Source: UBA5951 sp009936885 (GTDB taxonomy: Bacteria; Pseudomonadota; Alphaproteobacteria; Puniceispirillales; Puniceispirillaceae). From it: 64,000 bases of DNA. The notes beneath the pieces are model-generated. The model had not been told where the DNA came from. It saw only the letters and a program-made list of their open reading frames with translations, and did not search any database. Every line of letters begins with the position of its first letter. Positions within the stretch are counted from its first letter, which is position 1. The DNA lies in the NCBI GenBank assembly GCA_937996625.1, contig CALKVA010000001.1, forward strand, positions 62,001 to 126,000, read 5' to 3'. Below are positions 53,659-62,712 of this stretch, one piece after another. A program made the translations under genes and the position numbers.

Positions 53659-54576
53659 ATGAAATTGCCATACGAAGCGCATACAGATATCGCCACTAAC
53701 GGCTGGCTGTCAAGCATCCCAAACTGGCTTCAACCATTTGCTATTATAGCTAGGCTAGATAGGCCAATTGGCTGGTGGTTATTATTACTGCCAGGCTGGT
53801 GGGCTATCTTGGCACATCCCAATGAGATGATTGAGACTGCTAAACTTATGAGTTGGTTTTTAGGGGGTGCCATTATTATGCGTTCGGCAGGCTGTATTAT
53901 AAATGACCTCTGGGACCGCGATATTGATAAACAGGTTGCCAGAACCGCAATGAGGCCTCTTGCCGCTGGCACTATGTCTGTCCGCTCAGCTATTATATTT
54001 CTTGGCATTATGCTACTCATAGGGTTTTTTATTTTATTACAACTTCCCTTCAAAGCATGGATAATGGGCTTATCATCAATTCCTTTGATAATCTGTTATC
54101 CGCTTGCAAAAAGAGTAACAAAATGGCCACAAGTCGTTCTTGGGCTGGCTTTCTCATGGGGCGTTTTGCTTGGTGCGGTAAGTGCAACAAATAACTGGCC
54201 AAGTGATGCCATGTTCTTGGTATATGCAGGAACTGCTTGCTGGATTATCGGATATGATACCATCTACGCAATTCAAGATAAAGAGGATGATGTTAAGCTT
54301 GGCATTGGCTCTGCTGCGCGCTCACTTGGGACTAATCTATCCAAGGGTATAACAGCATTATATCTTGCTGCCATCCTATTATGGTCAGCTGGTTTTTGGC
54401 TTCAATTTGGATTAGGTTTTTGGCTTTTTGGTATCGCAGGATCTGCCCTTCATTTAGGCTGGCAAATATATAAATTATCAGAAATTAACGGCAAATCAGC
54501 GTTAGCTGTTTTTAGATCTAATCGGGATTGCGGCCTTATTCTGGCGGCAGGTTTGCTTCTCCAGGCTCTTTTCTAA
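53659..54576 (+). CDS. ubiA: 4-hydroxybenzoate polyprenyltransferase UbiA
   Basis: A 305-residue membrane prenyltransferase in ubiquinone synthesis, attaching the polyprenyl tail to 4-hydroxybenzoate. The first Asp-rich motif is NDLWDRDIDKQVARTAMRPLAAG, preceded by RLDRPIGWWLLLLPGWW, and the second motif is YDTIYAIQDKEDDVKLGIGS. About nine helices are present. It is divergent from rsmE and convergent with argC, with only 8 bases to the argC stop. Confidence 0.96.
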   Translation: MKLPYEAHTDIATNGWLSSIPNWLQPFAIIARLDRPIGWWLLLLPGWWAILAHPNEMIETAKLMSWFLGGAIIMRSAGCIINDLWDRDIDKQVARTAMRPLAAGTMSVRSAIIFLGIMLLIGFFILLQLPFKAWIMGLSSIPLIICYPLAKRVTKWPQVVLGLAFSWGVLLGAVSATNNWPSDAMFLVYAGTACWIIGYDTIYAIQDKEDDVKLGIGSAARSLGTNLSKGITALYLAAILLWSAGFWLQFGLGFWLFGIAGSALHLGWQIYKLSEINGKSALAVFRSNRDCGLILAAGLLLQALF

Positions 54577-54584
54577 AACATATA

Positions 54585-55541
54585 TTAATAATCCCAGTTA
54601 AGACCTGCATGTGGGCTACAGCCAAGCATAATATTCAAGTTCTGAACAGCAGCTCCAGCAGCTCCTTTACCAAGGTTATCTAGCCTTGCTATGATTAAAA
54701 ATTGTTGTGTTTCAGGATTATTAAAGCAGAAAATCTCAAGACCATCTTGTCCTGCAACTCCATCAGCTGATAACTGACCTGAATGCTGCAATGATGATGC
54801 TTCATCTAATCCGCAAACCCTAATCATCGGATGATAATGATACGCCTCCTGATAGATTTCGTGAATATCATGAATAGTTACGTTTTTTGAAAAATCTGCG
54901 GCAGGTATCGCAAGGCGAACCAGCATGCCTTGCTCAAACATACCAACCGAAGGCATAAATAATGGCGCAACCCGAAGACCCGAATGCATCATCATTTCAG
55001 GAATATGTTTATGAGATAGCCCAAGCGAATAATCAAAATGAGGTGGCAGATTGCCTTCTTTCATGGAGGCAATCATATTTTTCCCGCCCCCAGAATAGCC
55101 TGAAACTGCAGGAGTGATAAGGGTTTGATCTGGCGCAATAAGGCCATTTTCAATAAGCGGGTGTGATAGAGCGATAAACCCAGATGCATAACAGCCAGGA
55201 TTGCTTACTAAATTGGCTTCAGCGATTTTCTGGCTTTGATCTGGGCGTAATTCTGGAAATCCATATACCCACCCTTCTGCTGTTCGATGGGCAGAAGAGG
55301 CATCGATAATGCGAACATCCATACCAGCAACCATTGCTACTGCCTGCATTGCCGCAGAATCAGGCAAGCATAGAATAGCAACGTCTGCCTCCTGCATTGC
55401 AGAGGCACGTTTTTCCTCTGATTTTCTGTCTGTTTCTGCAAGAGAAATAAGTCTAATATCGGTTCTCTGGGATAACCTAGACGATACTTGAAGGCCTGTT
55501 GTTCCAGCACTTCCATCTATAAAAACCAAATTTTTTTTCAT
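54585..55541 (-). CDS. argC: N-acetyl-gamma-glutamyl-phosphate reductase ArgC (short type 2)
   Basis: A 318-residue NADP-dependent reductase of arginine synthesis. The N-terminal nucleotide-binding loop is FIDGSAGTTGLQV, the catalytic Cys is in SNPGCYASGFIAL, and the His partner in GLSHKHIPEM. It belongs to the shorter type-2 ArgC. The frame is open far upstream to 55760, but that part has no family similarity and lies over pmbA's leader; ATGs at 55550 and 55541 are the sensible starts. No clear Shine-Dalgarno is present, so translation may start near the 5' end of the mRNA. Confidence 0.94.
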   Translation of the reverse strand: MKKNLVFIDGSAGTTGLQVSSRLSQRTDIRLISLAETDRKSEEKRASAMQEADVAILCLPDSAAMQAVAMVAGMDVRIIDASSAHRTAEGWVYGFPELRPDQSQKIAEANLVSNPGCYASGFIALSHPLIENGLIAPDQTLITPAVSGYSGGGKNMIASMKEGNLPPHFDYSLGLSHKHIPEMMMHSGLRVAPLFMPSVGMFEQGMLVRLAIPAADFSKNVTIHDIHEIYQEAYHYHPMIRVCGLDEASSLQHSGQLSADGVAGQDGLEIFCFNNPETQQFLIIARLDNLGKGAAGAAVQNLNIMLGCSPHAGLNWDY

Positions 55542-55616
55542 AAAAAACATTATAAACAGAAACTTTCTTACCAGCAAGCAGTTGCGCAAGACGTATTTGC
55601 GCGCTATCTGATAGAT

Positions 55617-56954
55617 ATGGATGACATAACAAAAAATATTATTATTCAGATGCTGGATACAGCAAAATCTGAGGGTGCTGATGCTGCTGAAGCAACATTG
55701 GTTAGAAATAAAGGTGTCGGTGTTGAAGTGCGCCTTGGCAAGTTTGAGTCTGTTGAACATGCAGAAGATTTCCAGATCGGATTACGCGTATTTACCGGCC
55801 AGCAATCTGCAAGCATTTCCACCGGCAAAGTTGACACAGATGCTGTAAGAGCGCTGTGTCAGAGAGCTGTTGCGATGGCACGTCTTGCGCCAGCAGATCC
55901 CTATGCACGCCTTGCTTCCAAAGAAGAGCAAGCTGTTGAGCTACCAGATCTAGAGCTGTATGATCCTACTGAATTTACAGCCGAAACACTAACCGAAATG
56001 GCTCTTAAATGCGAAGAATCTGCACTTGGAATAGAAGGCATCACTAATTCCGAAGGTGCCTCTGCAGGGCAATCGACAGCTGAAATAGCGATTGCAACTA
56101 GCACTGGATTTACCGGCGAATATGAGCGCTCGTCTTTTAGTATTTCAGCTGCTGTTATTGCTGAAAAAGATGGAAGAATGGAAACCGATTATGACTTTAG
56201 CTCTACTGTTTATGCTGAGGATCTGATTGATGCTGAAAAAATTGGGGCATCTGCTGGTCAGCGAACTATTGGCAGAGTCGGGGCTAGAAGTGCTTCAACA
56301 GGACAATTCCCAGTTATATTTGACAGTCGCGTTTCCAAAAGCCTAACAGGTCATCTCGCAAGTGCTGTAAATGGTGCCAGCGTAGCTAGAGGGTCTAGTT
56401 TTCTGAAAGATAAAATGGGGCAAAAAATAGCGAGCAAATATATAACGCTCACAGATGATCCTTTGCGCCATCGCGGTCTTGGATCCCGCAGGTTTGATGG
56501 CGAAACATTGCCCGTAAAAAAACAACACCTTATAGAGAATGGCGTATTGCAAAGCTGGCTGCTTGATTTAGCAAGTGCGGCACAATTAGGATTAATGCCA
56601 ACTGGAAATGCAAGCAGATCGCTATCATCACCGCCCTCCCCTGGCACCTCTAACTGCTTTATTGAAAATGGGACTGTCTCTTTAGAGGAGCTTATTGCTG
56701 ATATTAAGGACGGGTTTCTAGTAACCGAATTTATCGGCAGCTCGGTTAGCCTTACAACAGGCGATTACAGCCGGGGTGCATCAGGCTTCTGGATAGAAAA
56801 TGGGGAGATCACATACCCTGTAACTGAAGCTACCATTGCTGGAAATTTAAAAGAAATGTTTTTTGAATTAACACCTGCCAATGATATTGATCTTCGTTTT
56901 TCCACATCAGCGCCTAGCATTCGTGTTGACGGTATGATGGTTGCTGGTGGATGA
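55617..56954 (+). CDS. pmbA: PmbA/TldE, non-catalytic partner of TldD
   Basis: A 445-residue TldD/PmbA-family protein. ADAAEATLVRNKGVGVEVRLGKFE near the start and PVIFDSRVSKSLTGHLASAVNG mid-protein are typical. It lacks the HExxxH zinc motif seen in TldD. The C-terminal SNCFIENG, LVTEFIGSSVSLTTGDYSRGASGFWIENG (in part) match TldE. It forms the heterodimeric protease with TldD. The open frame continues upstream to 55488 inside argC; the ATG at 55617 (MDDITKN) is the family start. It is divergent from argC with 75 bases between and is followed directly by a phosphatase gene. Confidence 0.94.
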   Translation: MDDITKNIIIQMLDTAKSEGADAAEATLVRNKGVGVEVRLGKFESVEHAEDFQIGLRVFTGQQSASISTGKVDTDAVRALCQRAVAMARLAPADPYARLASKEEQAVELPDLELYDPTEFTAETLTEMALKCEESALGIEGITNSEGASAGQSTAEIAIATSTGFTGEYERSSFSISAAVIAEKDGRMETDYDFSSTVYAEDLIDAEKIGASAGQRTIGRVGARSASTGQFPVIFDSRVSKSLTGHLASAVNGASVARGSSFLKDKMGQKIASKYITLTDDPLRHRGLGSRRFDGETLPVKKQHLIENGVLQSWLLDLASAAQLGLMPTGNASRSLSSPPSPGTSNCFIENGTVSLEELIADIKDGFLVTEFIGSSVSLTTGDYSRGASGFWIENGEITYPVTEATIAGNLKEMFFELTPANDIDLRFSTSAPSIRVDGMMVAGG

Positions 56955-57650
56955 TTGTTAGTGGGCCAATTGCAAAACACTCTTGACTACCCGCACCAAG
57001 CGTCAAAATTCAAACGTTCTGGTTTAGCAGACTGGCTAGAGTTATATTTTCACGATCATGGGTTTCTAAGGATTGCTTTTCATAATCTGTATCAGATAGA
57101 TAAAAATATGTGGCGGAGCAATCAGCCATCACCAAAGCAGATTGAAATTGCTCAAAAAAATTTGGGAATAAAAACAATTTTGAATTTACGAGGACCTCGT
57201 GAATCTGGTGGCTGGCAATTAGAGGCTGAGGCTTGCGATAAAATGGGGATAGAACTTGTGAATTTCAGAGTTCGCTCCAGAGCAGCCCCTGAAAAAGAAA
57301 TGTTGCTGAAACTACCTGAACTCTTCTCATCTATCCAGCACCCTACACTACTTCATTGTAAATCAGGTGCCGACAGAGCAGGCTTAATGTCCGCACTCTA
57401 TGTGCTTATGGTTATGAAGCAACCCGCTATAGAAGCCTTAAAGCAGCTTTCATTTAAATATTTACATGTAAAGCAAGCAAAAACAGGGATCCTCGATGCT
57501 TTTATCGCATCTTATATTCCCTTTGACTCACAAGGCATGGAATTCATGCGCTGGGTAGAAGAAGTTTATGAGCCTGAAAAACTGGCACAGGAATTTAAAG
57601 CACAGCCACTAGCAACTCGCTTTGTTGATTCCATCCTAAAACGAGAATAA
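56955..57650 (+). CDS. Protein tyrosine/dual-specificity phosphatase-like protein
   Basis: A 231-residue soluble phosphatase. The active-site P-loop is HCKSGADRAG, with C135 and R141 (CX5R), and the general acid region is in FRVRSRAAP. The N-terminal block MWRSNQPSPKQIEIAQKNLGIKTILNLRG is characteristic of the DSP-like family often found near lipid A genes. It begins at TTG immediately after the pmbA stop, with a GTG two codons on as alternative. It converges on msbA. The substrate may be a phospholipid or lipid A phosphate rather than a protein; this is inferred only from context. Confidence 0.85.
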   Translation: MLVGQLQNTLDYPHQASKFKRSGLADWLELYFHDHGFLRIAFHNLYQIDKNMWRSNQPSPKQIEIAQKNLGIKTILNLRGPRESGGWQLEAEACDKMGIELVNFRVRSRAAPEKEMLLKLPELFSSIQHPTLLHCKSGADRAGLMSALYVLMVMKQPAIEALKQLSFKYLHVKQAKTGILDAFIASYIPFDSQGMEFMRWVEEVYEPEKLAQEFKAQPLATRFVDSILKRE

Positions 57651-57694
57651 TCCTCTCGATAATATCCAAACGACCAACTATTATGATACTTTTT

Positions 57695-59458
57695 TTACAT
57701 GGAGAATTGTTGCAGGGAAATCATTTTCGCATAGGCCCCTTTTTGCTCTAATAGACTTTCATGAGTGCCTGTTTCTATAATTCTGCCAGATGCCATAACA
57801 TAAATCCTGTCTGCAGATTTAATCGTGGCAAGCCGATGTGCGATAATAAGGCTCGTGCGTCCCTGCTTTGATTGCTCTAATGCGTCTTGAACCAGCTGTT
57901 CTGATTGTGCATCAAGTGCTGATGTTGCCTCATCCATTAATAAAATTGGGGCGTCTTTTAATATGGCTCTTGCAATTGCGATGCGTTGTCTCTGGCCACC
58001 AGAAAGAAGGTTTCCTTGCGGGCCAACATTTGTGTGATAGCCTTGCGGCAACGCTGTGATAAACCCATCTGCTGCCGCTTTTCTGGCAGCCTCAATAATA
58101 TCCGTCTCGCGTGCATCTGGTTTGCCAAATCCAATATTTGCCATAACCGTATCATCAAACAATATAGAATCCTGACTGATAAGCGCAATATGCGCGCGCA
58201 GACTATGAATACTAATCTGCTTTATATTAAGTTTGTTGATAGAGATAATACCTTTGTCAGAATCAAAAAACCTGGGAATAAGGTTCATTATAGTAGTTTT
58301 TCCAGCACCACTTTCACCTACCAGTGCGACCGTTTCACCAGCTTTTATCGTAAATGTTACATCCTGCAATATAGGCGCGGTATCATATGAGAAAGATATA
58401 TTTGAAAATTCAATTTCGGCTTTTTCTGCATTCAAATCTATCGCATTTTTTTCTGACTGAATATCAGGTTCAGTAGCAAGTAATTCAAGAGCTCTATTAG
58501 CAGCTGAGACCCCTTCTTGTGTAACCGCATTGAGCGTTCCAAGCGCCCTTACAGGCTGAACAAGCATTAGAAGCGCTGTTATAAAACCGAGTACATCGCC
58601 AACCAGCATTTCACCATTACTAACGCGCCAGCTTGCCACACCAACAACCCCCGCAATAGCAATCCCGCCCAAAACTTCCAACACAGGATCTATTCGAGCT
58701 CTGCCTGACAATAAGGAGAGATAAGCAGATTTGAGTTTATCAAAACTCTGTGTTGCTCTAAATTTCTGGCTATCTTCAAGCTCGTATGCCTTAATCATTC
58801 TGCTACCACCAATAATCTCAGATATAACCGAAGTCATCTCCTCCATAGTTATCTGCAAACGCTTTGCATGGCCGCGCTGTTTACGCCCGATACGCAAAAT
58901 TGGTTGGAACGCGATAGGGTAAATTGCAAGCACCAAGACGGAAAGCCAAAAATCAAACCAAAATAGCATTCCAATCATTACAAGAATGGTCAGTGAGTCT
59001 CTTATTAGATTGTTGGATAATCTTACCACGGCCTCTTTTATAAGATTTACATCATTCATAATCCGAGAGATAAAAACACCAGATGAGTGCTGCGATATAA
59101 CGCTAAGATCTGCGATAATAAGATGGCTCATCATTTTAGTTTGCATTGCCGTTGCAATAGATTGTGCAAACTGATTTACGGTTATAATTTGCAAATACAT
59201 TGCAACCGCTTTTATTAACGCAATGCAGATAATGCTGAGCGAAACGAGGGTTAGGAAATTATACTGAAAAATAGTTTTCTCACCTGCTAGGTGATTGAAA
59301 ACTTGTTGTATAATGGCAGGATAAACAGCGCCTGAAACGGCAACGATGACCATCAGAAAAATTGCAAAAGCAAACAAACCAGTAAACGGTTTTGCAAAAC
59401 CCTTCCAGATTTCCTGTATAACTTCAAATGTTTTCTTTGATGCGTTTGTCATCACCAT
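57695..59458 (-). CDS. MsbA-family ABC transporter (lipid A flippase type)
   Basis: A 587-residue half transporter: six membrane helices (about 20-310) fused to an ATPase domain. Walker A is GESGAGKTT, the signature LLSGGQRQRIAIARAIL, Walker B ILLMDEATSALD and the H-loop AHRLAT. The N-terminal region matches MsbA-like lipid exporters, and the next genes across a divergent gap build lipid A and Kdo. In E. coli MsbA flips lipid A-core across the inner membrane. Other homologues carry peptides or drugs, so the substrate rests on the neighbourhood. Confidence 0.88.
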   Translation of the reverse strand: MVMTNASKKTFEVIQEIWKGFAKPFTGLFAFAIFLMVIVAVSGAVYPAIIQQVFNHLAGEKTIFQYNFLTLVSLSIICIALIKAVAMYLQIITVNQFAQSIATAMQTKMMSHLIIADLSVISQHSSGVFISRIMNDVNLIKEAVVRLSNNLIRDSLTILVMIGMLFWFDFWLSVLVLAIYPIAFQPILRIGRKQRGHAKRLQITMEEMTSVISEIIGGSRMIKAYELEDSQKFRATQSFDKLKSAYLSLLSGRARIDPVLEVLGGIAIAGVVGVASWRVSNGEMLVGDVLGFITALLMLVQPVRALGTLNAVTQEGVSAANRALELLATEPDIQSEKNAIDLNAEKAEIEFSNISFSYDTAPILQDVTFTIKAGETVALVGESGAGKTTIMNLIPRFFDSDKGIISINKLNIKQISIHSLRAHIALISQDSILFDDTVMANIGFGKPDARETDIIEAARKAAADGFITALPQGYHTNVGPQGNLLSGGQRQRIAIARAILKDAPILLMDEATSALDAQSEQLVQDALEQSKQGRTSLIIAHRLATIKSADRIYVMASGRIIETGTHESLLEQKGAYAKMISLQQFSM

Positions 59459-59636
59459 CCTTTAATATAGAATGACATCTACTTTGGTTCACTTTGGTTT
59501 TTAATCACGTTATTTTTGCTCGCTATTAGTGTCTTTTTATCACATTATGCGCAAATAATTTCTTTATTTATGCAAAAACCTCATTATCTCAGCAAATTGC
59601 GATATTTGTGAAGACGTGATAGAAAAATCTATGATA

Positions 59637-59651
59637 GTGGAATTGTTCCAC
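59637..59651. promoter_or_regulatory. Inverted repeat upstream of the lipid A gene run
   Basis: GTGGAA and TTCCAC flank TTG, a 6-bp perfect dyad 41 bases before the DUF374 acyltransferase start in the divergent msbA gap (234 bases). It could be an operator or a small 5'-UTR hairpin. Confidence 0.3.
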
Positions 59652-59692
59652 AGTTTCATGTAACTGCCAACCTTAGCTTTGTTGCCCCATAT

Positions 59693-60412
59693 ATGCTTAA
59701 AAAACTAAGCCATTCCATAATAGGTCAAACGCTGTTCTCGCTTGTATTTGCGTGCATTATTTTTATTCTGGGGATAACCGTTAAATGGCGGCATGAAAAC
59801 CGCCCTGTTTATCAATTGGTAAAACAACATAAAAAACCCTATATAATCATCTCTTGGCATGAACATATATTGGGTATGACTTGGAATCTGCCAAGACCTA
59901 TTACAACGCTAAACTCGCCTCACTCAGATGGCAGAATACTTGGGAAAGCGGTTCAAATGGTTGGGCTTAACGTGGTCTGGGGCTCTTCTAACAAGCAAGC
60001 CCTCACTAGTCTTCGTCAGCTTGCCAAGGAACTTAAAAAAGGGCGCAATGTTGGGATTACGCCTGACGGGCCTCGCGGTCCAGCAAGAACACTTGCGATG
60101 GGCCCGATAGCACTAGCCCATATGAGCGATATTGAAATTATTCCAGTGGTGTTTGCAGCTGATAGACAATGGCTTCTGAAAAGCTGGGATAGAACTAGGA
60201 TCCCAAAGCCTTTCAGTAACGCTATTATTTTATGGGGCGACCCGATTAGGCTTGATATGCTAAATACGGCGAAGAGAACACAGATATCAAAACAATCTCT
60301 TGAGAATTGGCGTTGTCAAATTGAAGATAGATTAAATGCATTAACCCAAAAATGTGATGAGCTCTGTGCTAAATCTTTTAAAACAAACTCCCGCAAAAAA
60401 AGGGCACCATAG
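59693..60412 (+). CDS. DUF374 lysophospholipid acyltransferase-family protein
   Basis: A 239-residue protein with an N-terminal membrane anchor (about 12-30). The acyltransferase H-x4-like motif is in ISWHEHILGM, then LNSPHSDGRILGKAVQMVG and VGITPDGPRGPARTLAMG, the signature of DUF374 proteins. Members sit beside waaA and lpxK in many alphaproteobacteria and are presumed to acylate a lipid A or phospholipid intermediate, but the reaction is not firmly assigned. It lies two bases ahead of waaA and starts the run of four plus-strand envelope genes. Confidence 0.88.
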   Translation: MLKKLSHSIIGQTLFSLVFACIIFILGITVKWRHENRPVYQLVKQHKKPYIIISWHEHILGMTWNLPRPITTLNSPHSDGRILGKAVQMVGLNVVWGSSNKQALTSLRQLAKELKKGRNVGITPDGPRGPARTLAMGPIALAHMSDIEIIPVVFAADRQWLLKSWDRTRIPKPFSNAIILWGDPIRLDMLNTAKRTQISKQSLENWRCQIEDRLNALTQKCDELCAKSFKTNSRKKRAP

Positions 60413-60414
60413 AG

Positions 60415-61701
60415 ATGCACATCAACCCTTTTGCTTATCAGATTTTCTGGATTCTGCTGGAACCTTTTATTCGATTGTATTTGTATGTGCGCATTAGCCA
60501 GAAAAAAGAGAATAAAACGCGTATAAAAGAGCGGTTTGGTCATGGGTATAAATCCAGCCGTCCTCACGGCACCTTAATCTGGTTGCACGCCGTATCTCTT
60601 GGGGAGTCTAACGCGGCTATTAATTTAGTTACACATTTTAGAGAGATGCGTTCTGAATGGCGTTTCCTTATAACCACAAATACCATAACAGCGGCAGACT
60701 ATGTTGAGAAGAGTTGTGCCGACATGCCTGTTACACATATATTCCAGCCATTAGACCACCCGCGATGGGTATCCAGCTTTTTAGAATATTGGAAACCAAA
60801 TGGCGCTATATTTTTGGAATCTGATTTCTGGTTTAATTTAGTCACTAACGCTAGCAACAAACAACTTCCTGTCATTTTTGCTTCAAGCCAAATATCACAC
60901 ATTGCAAAAGCCAGATGGCAGAAAAACCCATCACTAGCAAGAAAGTTATTTTCCAGCCCATCCTTGATTTTAGCTATCGACGATAAACAGAAAAACAACT
61001 TCGAGGCATTAGCTGGGGATATTAAGAATAACAATAGTCAAACCGTAAGAATTGTCGGCTCCCTTAAAAGCAGAATTTCCAATAATGGATTAAATTCGGC
61101 TTATGAAGAAGCTTTGAGACACTATGCCAAACAAGCTGGGTGCACTTTTATACTGGCTGCCTCAACCCATGAGAATGAAGAACGGCTTATCGCCAAAGCT
61201 GTTGCGAAATTAACCAATGCAGATGAGTATCAATTGATATTTGCCCCGCGTCATCCACACAGAGCAGCAGAAATAATAAACCAACTAGGCATGATGCCAC
61301 AACGCTCGCAAGGTGAATTGCCGCTACGCCAAAACCCCTATTTTTTAAGTGATAGCTTTGGCGAAATGAAAAGCTTGTATAATGTGGCAGATATCATAAT
61401 AATCGGGGGAAGTTTTTTTCATTCTGGGGGCCATAATCCCATTGAGCCGGCACTTGCTGGAAAGCCTATGATTTGCGGTAAATCCATCTTTAATAACGAG
61501 GCTGATTATATTGATTTAATAAAGGCTGGGATTATTCGCCAAATTGACTCCAATGAAACACTAGATGAAACATTAAATGAGATTCTACAATCCGATAAAG
61601 CAATGTTGCAGGCTATTATCAAAGGACAGGAAATTGCTCAAGAGGCTTGCACGCGTCCTGCAAAAGCGGCACATTATATCGTATCAACCATAGAGAAATA
61701 A
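60415..61701 (+). CDS. waaA: 3-deoxy-D-manno-octulosonic acid transferase WaaA (KdtA)
   Basis: A 428-residue inner-membrane-associated glycosyltransferase (GT30) that adds Kdo to the lipid A precursor. An N-terminal anchor (about 8-25) is followed by KERFGHGYKSSRPHGTLIWLHAVSLGESNAA (in part), the catalytic Glu in SLGE, FLESDFW, and the C-terminal CMP-Kdo site ADIIIIGGSFFHSGGHNPIEPALAGKP. It is full length. It is followed by lpxK after 6 bases. Confidence 0.95.
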   Translation: MHINPFAYQIFWILLEPFIRLYLYVRISQKKENKTRIKERFGHGYKSSRPHGTLIWLHAVSLGESNAAINLVTHFREMRSEWRFLITTNTITAADYVEKSCADMPVTHIFQPLDHPRWVSSFLEYWKPNGAIFLESDFWFNLVTNASNKQLPVIFASSQISHIAKARWQKNPSLARKLFSSPSLILAIDDKQKNNFEALAGDIKNNNSQTVRIVGSLKSRISNNGLNSAYEEALRHYAKQAGCTFILAASTHENEERLIAKAVAKLTNADEYQLIFAPRHPHRAAEIINQLGMMPQRSQGELPLRQNPYFLSDSFGEMKSLYNVADIIIIGGSFFHSGGHNPIEPALAGKPMICGKSIFNNEADYIDLIKAGIIRQIDSNETLDETLNEILQSDKAMLQAIIKGQEIAQEACTRPAKAAHYIVSTIEK

Positions 61702-61707
61702 TCTACA

Positions 61708-62712
61708 ATGCCATTGAAAACACCGAAATTTTGGTCAGGACTAAACTGGCAATCCATTCTTTTGTTTCCACTTAGTTTTATATGGCGCCTTGGTCACTAC
61801 ATAAATCAGAAAAACGCGCACCCTCAAAAAAGTGATATACCCGTAATTTGTGTTGGTAATCTTACTGTTGGTGGAAGTGGTAAAACGCCAGTTGTAATAA
61901 CGCTATGCCGATTTTTGTCTGGCATTGGCAAGTCGCCATCTGTGTTAACGCGCGGATTTGGCGGGCGTGAGAAAGGGCCTGTTTTTGTAAATTCTAATCT
62001 TCATCAATCTGTAGATGTTGGGGATGAGCCTTTAATGATGTCAAATTCAAATACTGTTTGTGTAAGCCGCAATAGGCCCGCTGGTGCTGCTTTTATTTCA
62101 TCTGAAAAAGAACTTGATTGTGTTGTAATGGATGATGGCCTGCAAAACCCAACCTTAGAAAAAGATCTAAATATTGCTGTTTTCGATGGAAAATTTGGGA
62201 TTGGAAATGGTCTTTTATTACCAGCAGGGCCAATGCGGGAGCCGTTAGATGATGGATTAAAAAACGTAGATATGGTTATTTTTAATGGAGAGGATGAAAC
62301 AGGCTTAACACAAAAAATTCCATCACATATTCCAATATTTACAGGTAAACTTCGCCCAGATGATGAAATTATCGAACATCTGAAAGGCAGACCTGTTTAC
62401 GGCTTTGCAGGCATTGGAAATCCTTCTCGTTTTTTCAAAACGCTCCAAAATATCGAAGCTGATATTGTTGGTGAAGTCCATTTTGCAGATCACCACCCCT
62501 ATACCGATACTGATATGTCACAATTATATGAGGACGCAAATCAGGCTGGCTCTGAGCTTGTTACCACTCAAAAGGACTGGATGAGATTGCCTGCGGAGTG
62601 GCGGGAACGGGTATTGACTGTGCCTGTAAGAATTCATTTCTCTTCAGCTGATTGTATAAAAATAGTGTCCCTTCTGGAGACAACATTCAAAAATGTCCTT
62701 TCATCGCAATAA
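61708..62712 (+). CDS. lpxK: Tetraacyldisaccharide 4'-kinase LpxK
   Basis: A 334-residue kinase that phosphorylates the 4' position of the lipid A disaccharide. The P-loop is VGNLTVGGSGKTPVV, LTRGFGGR follows, GDEPLMMS is the second nucleotide-site block, and MDDGLQNPTLEKDLNIAVFDG is the family hallmark (in part). The N-terminus has the membrane-associating FWSGLNWQSILLFPLSFIW. It sits between waaA and the late acyltransferase, with a 20-base overlap to the latter. Confidence 0.96.
   Translation: MPLKTPKFWSGLNWQSILLFPLSFIWRLGHYINQKNAHPQKSDIPVICVGNLTVGGSGKTPVVITLCRFLSGIGKSPSVLTRGFGGREKGPVFVNSNLHQSVDVGDEPLMMSNSNTVCVSRNRPAGAAFISSEKELDCVVMDDGLQNPTLEKDLNIAVFDGKFGIGNGLLLPAGPMREPLDDGLKNVDMVIFNGEDETGLTQKIPSHIPIFTGKLRPDDEIIEHLKGRPVYGFAGIGNPSRFFKTLQNIEADIVGEVHFADHHPYTDTDMSQLYEDANQAGSELVTTQKDWMRLPAEWRERVLTVPVRIHFSSADCIKIVSLLETTFKNVLSSQ

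Noticed and set aside
57986..58390. 134-codon plus-strand open frame inside the msbA-like gene
   Set aside because: Antisense to the conserved ATPase domain; low-complexity basic translation with no ribosome binding site.
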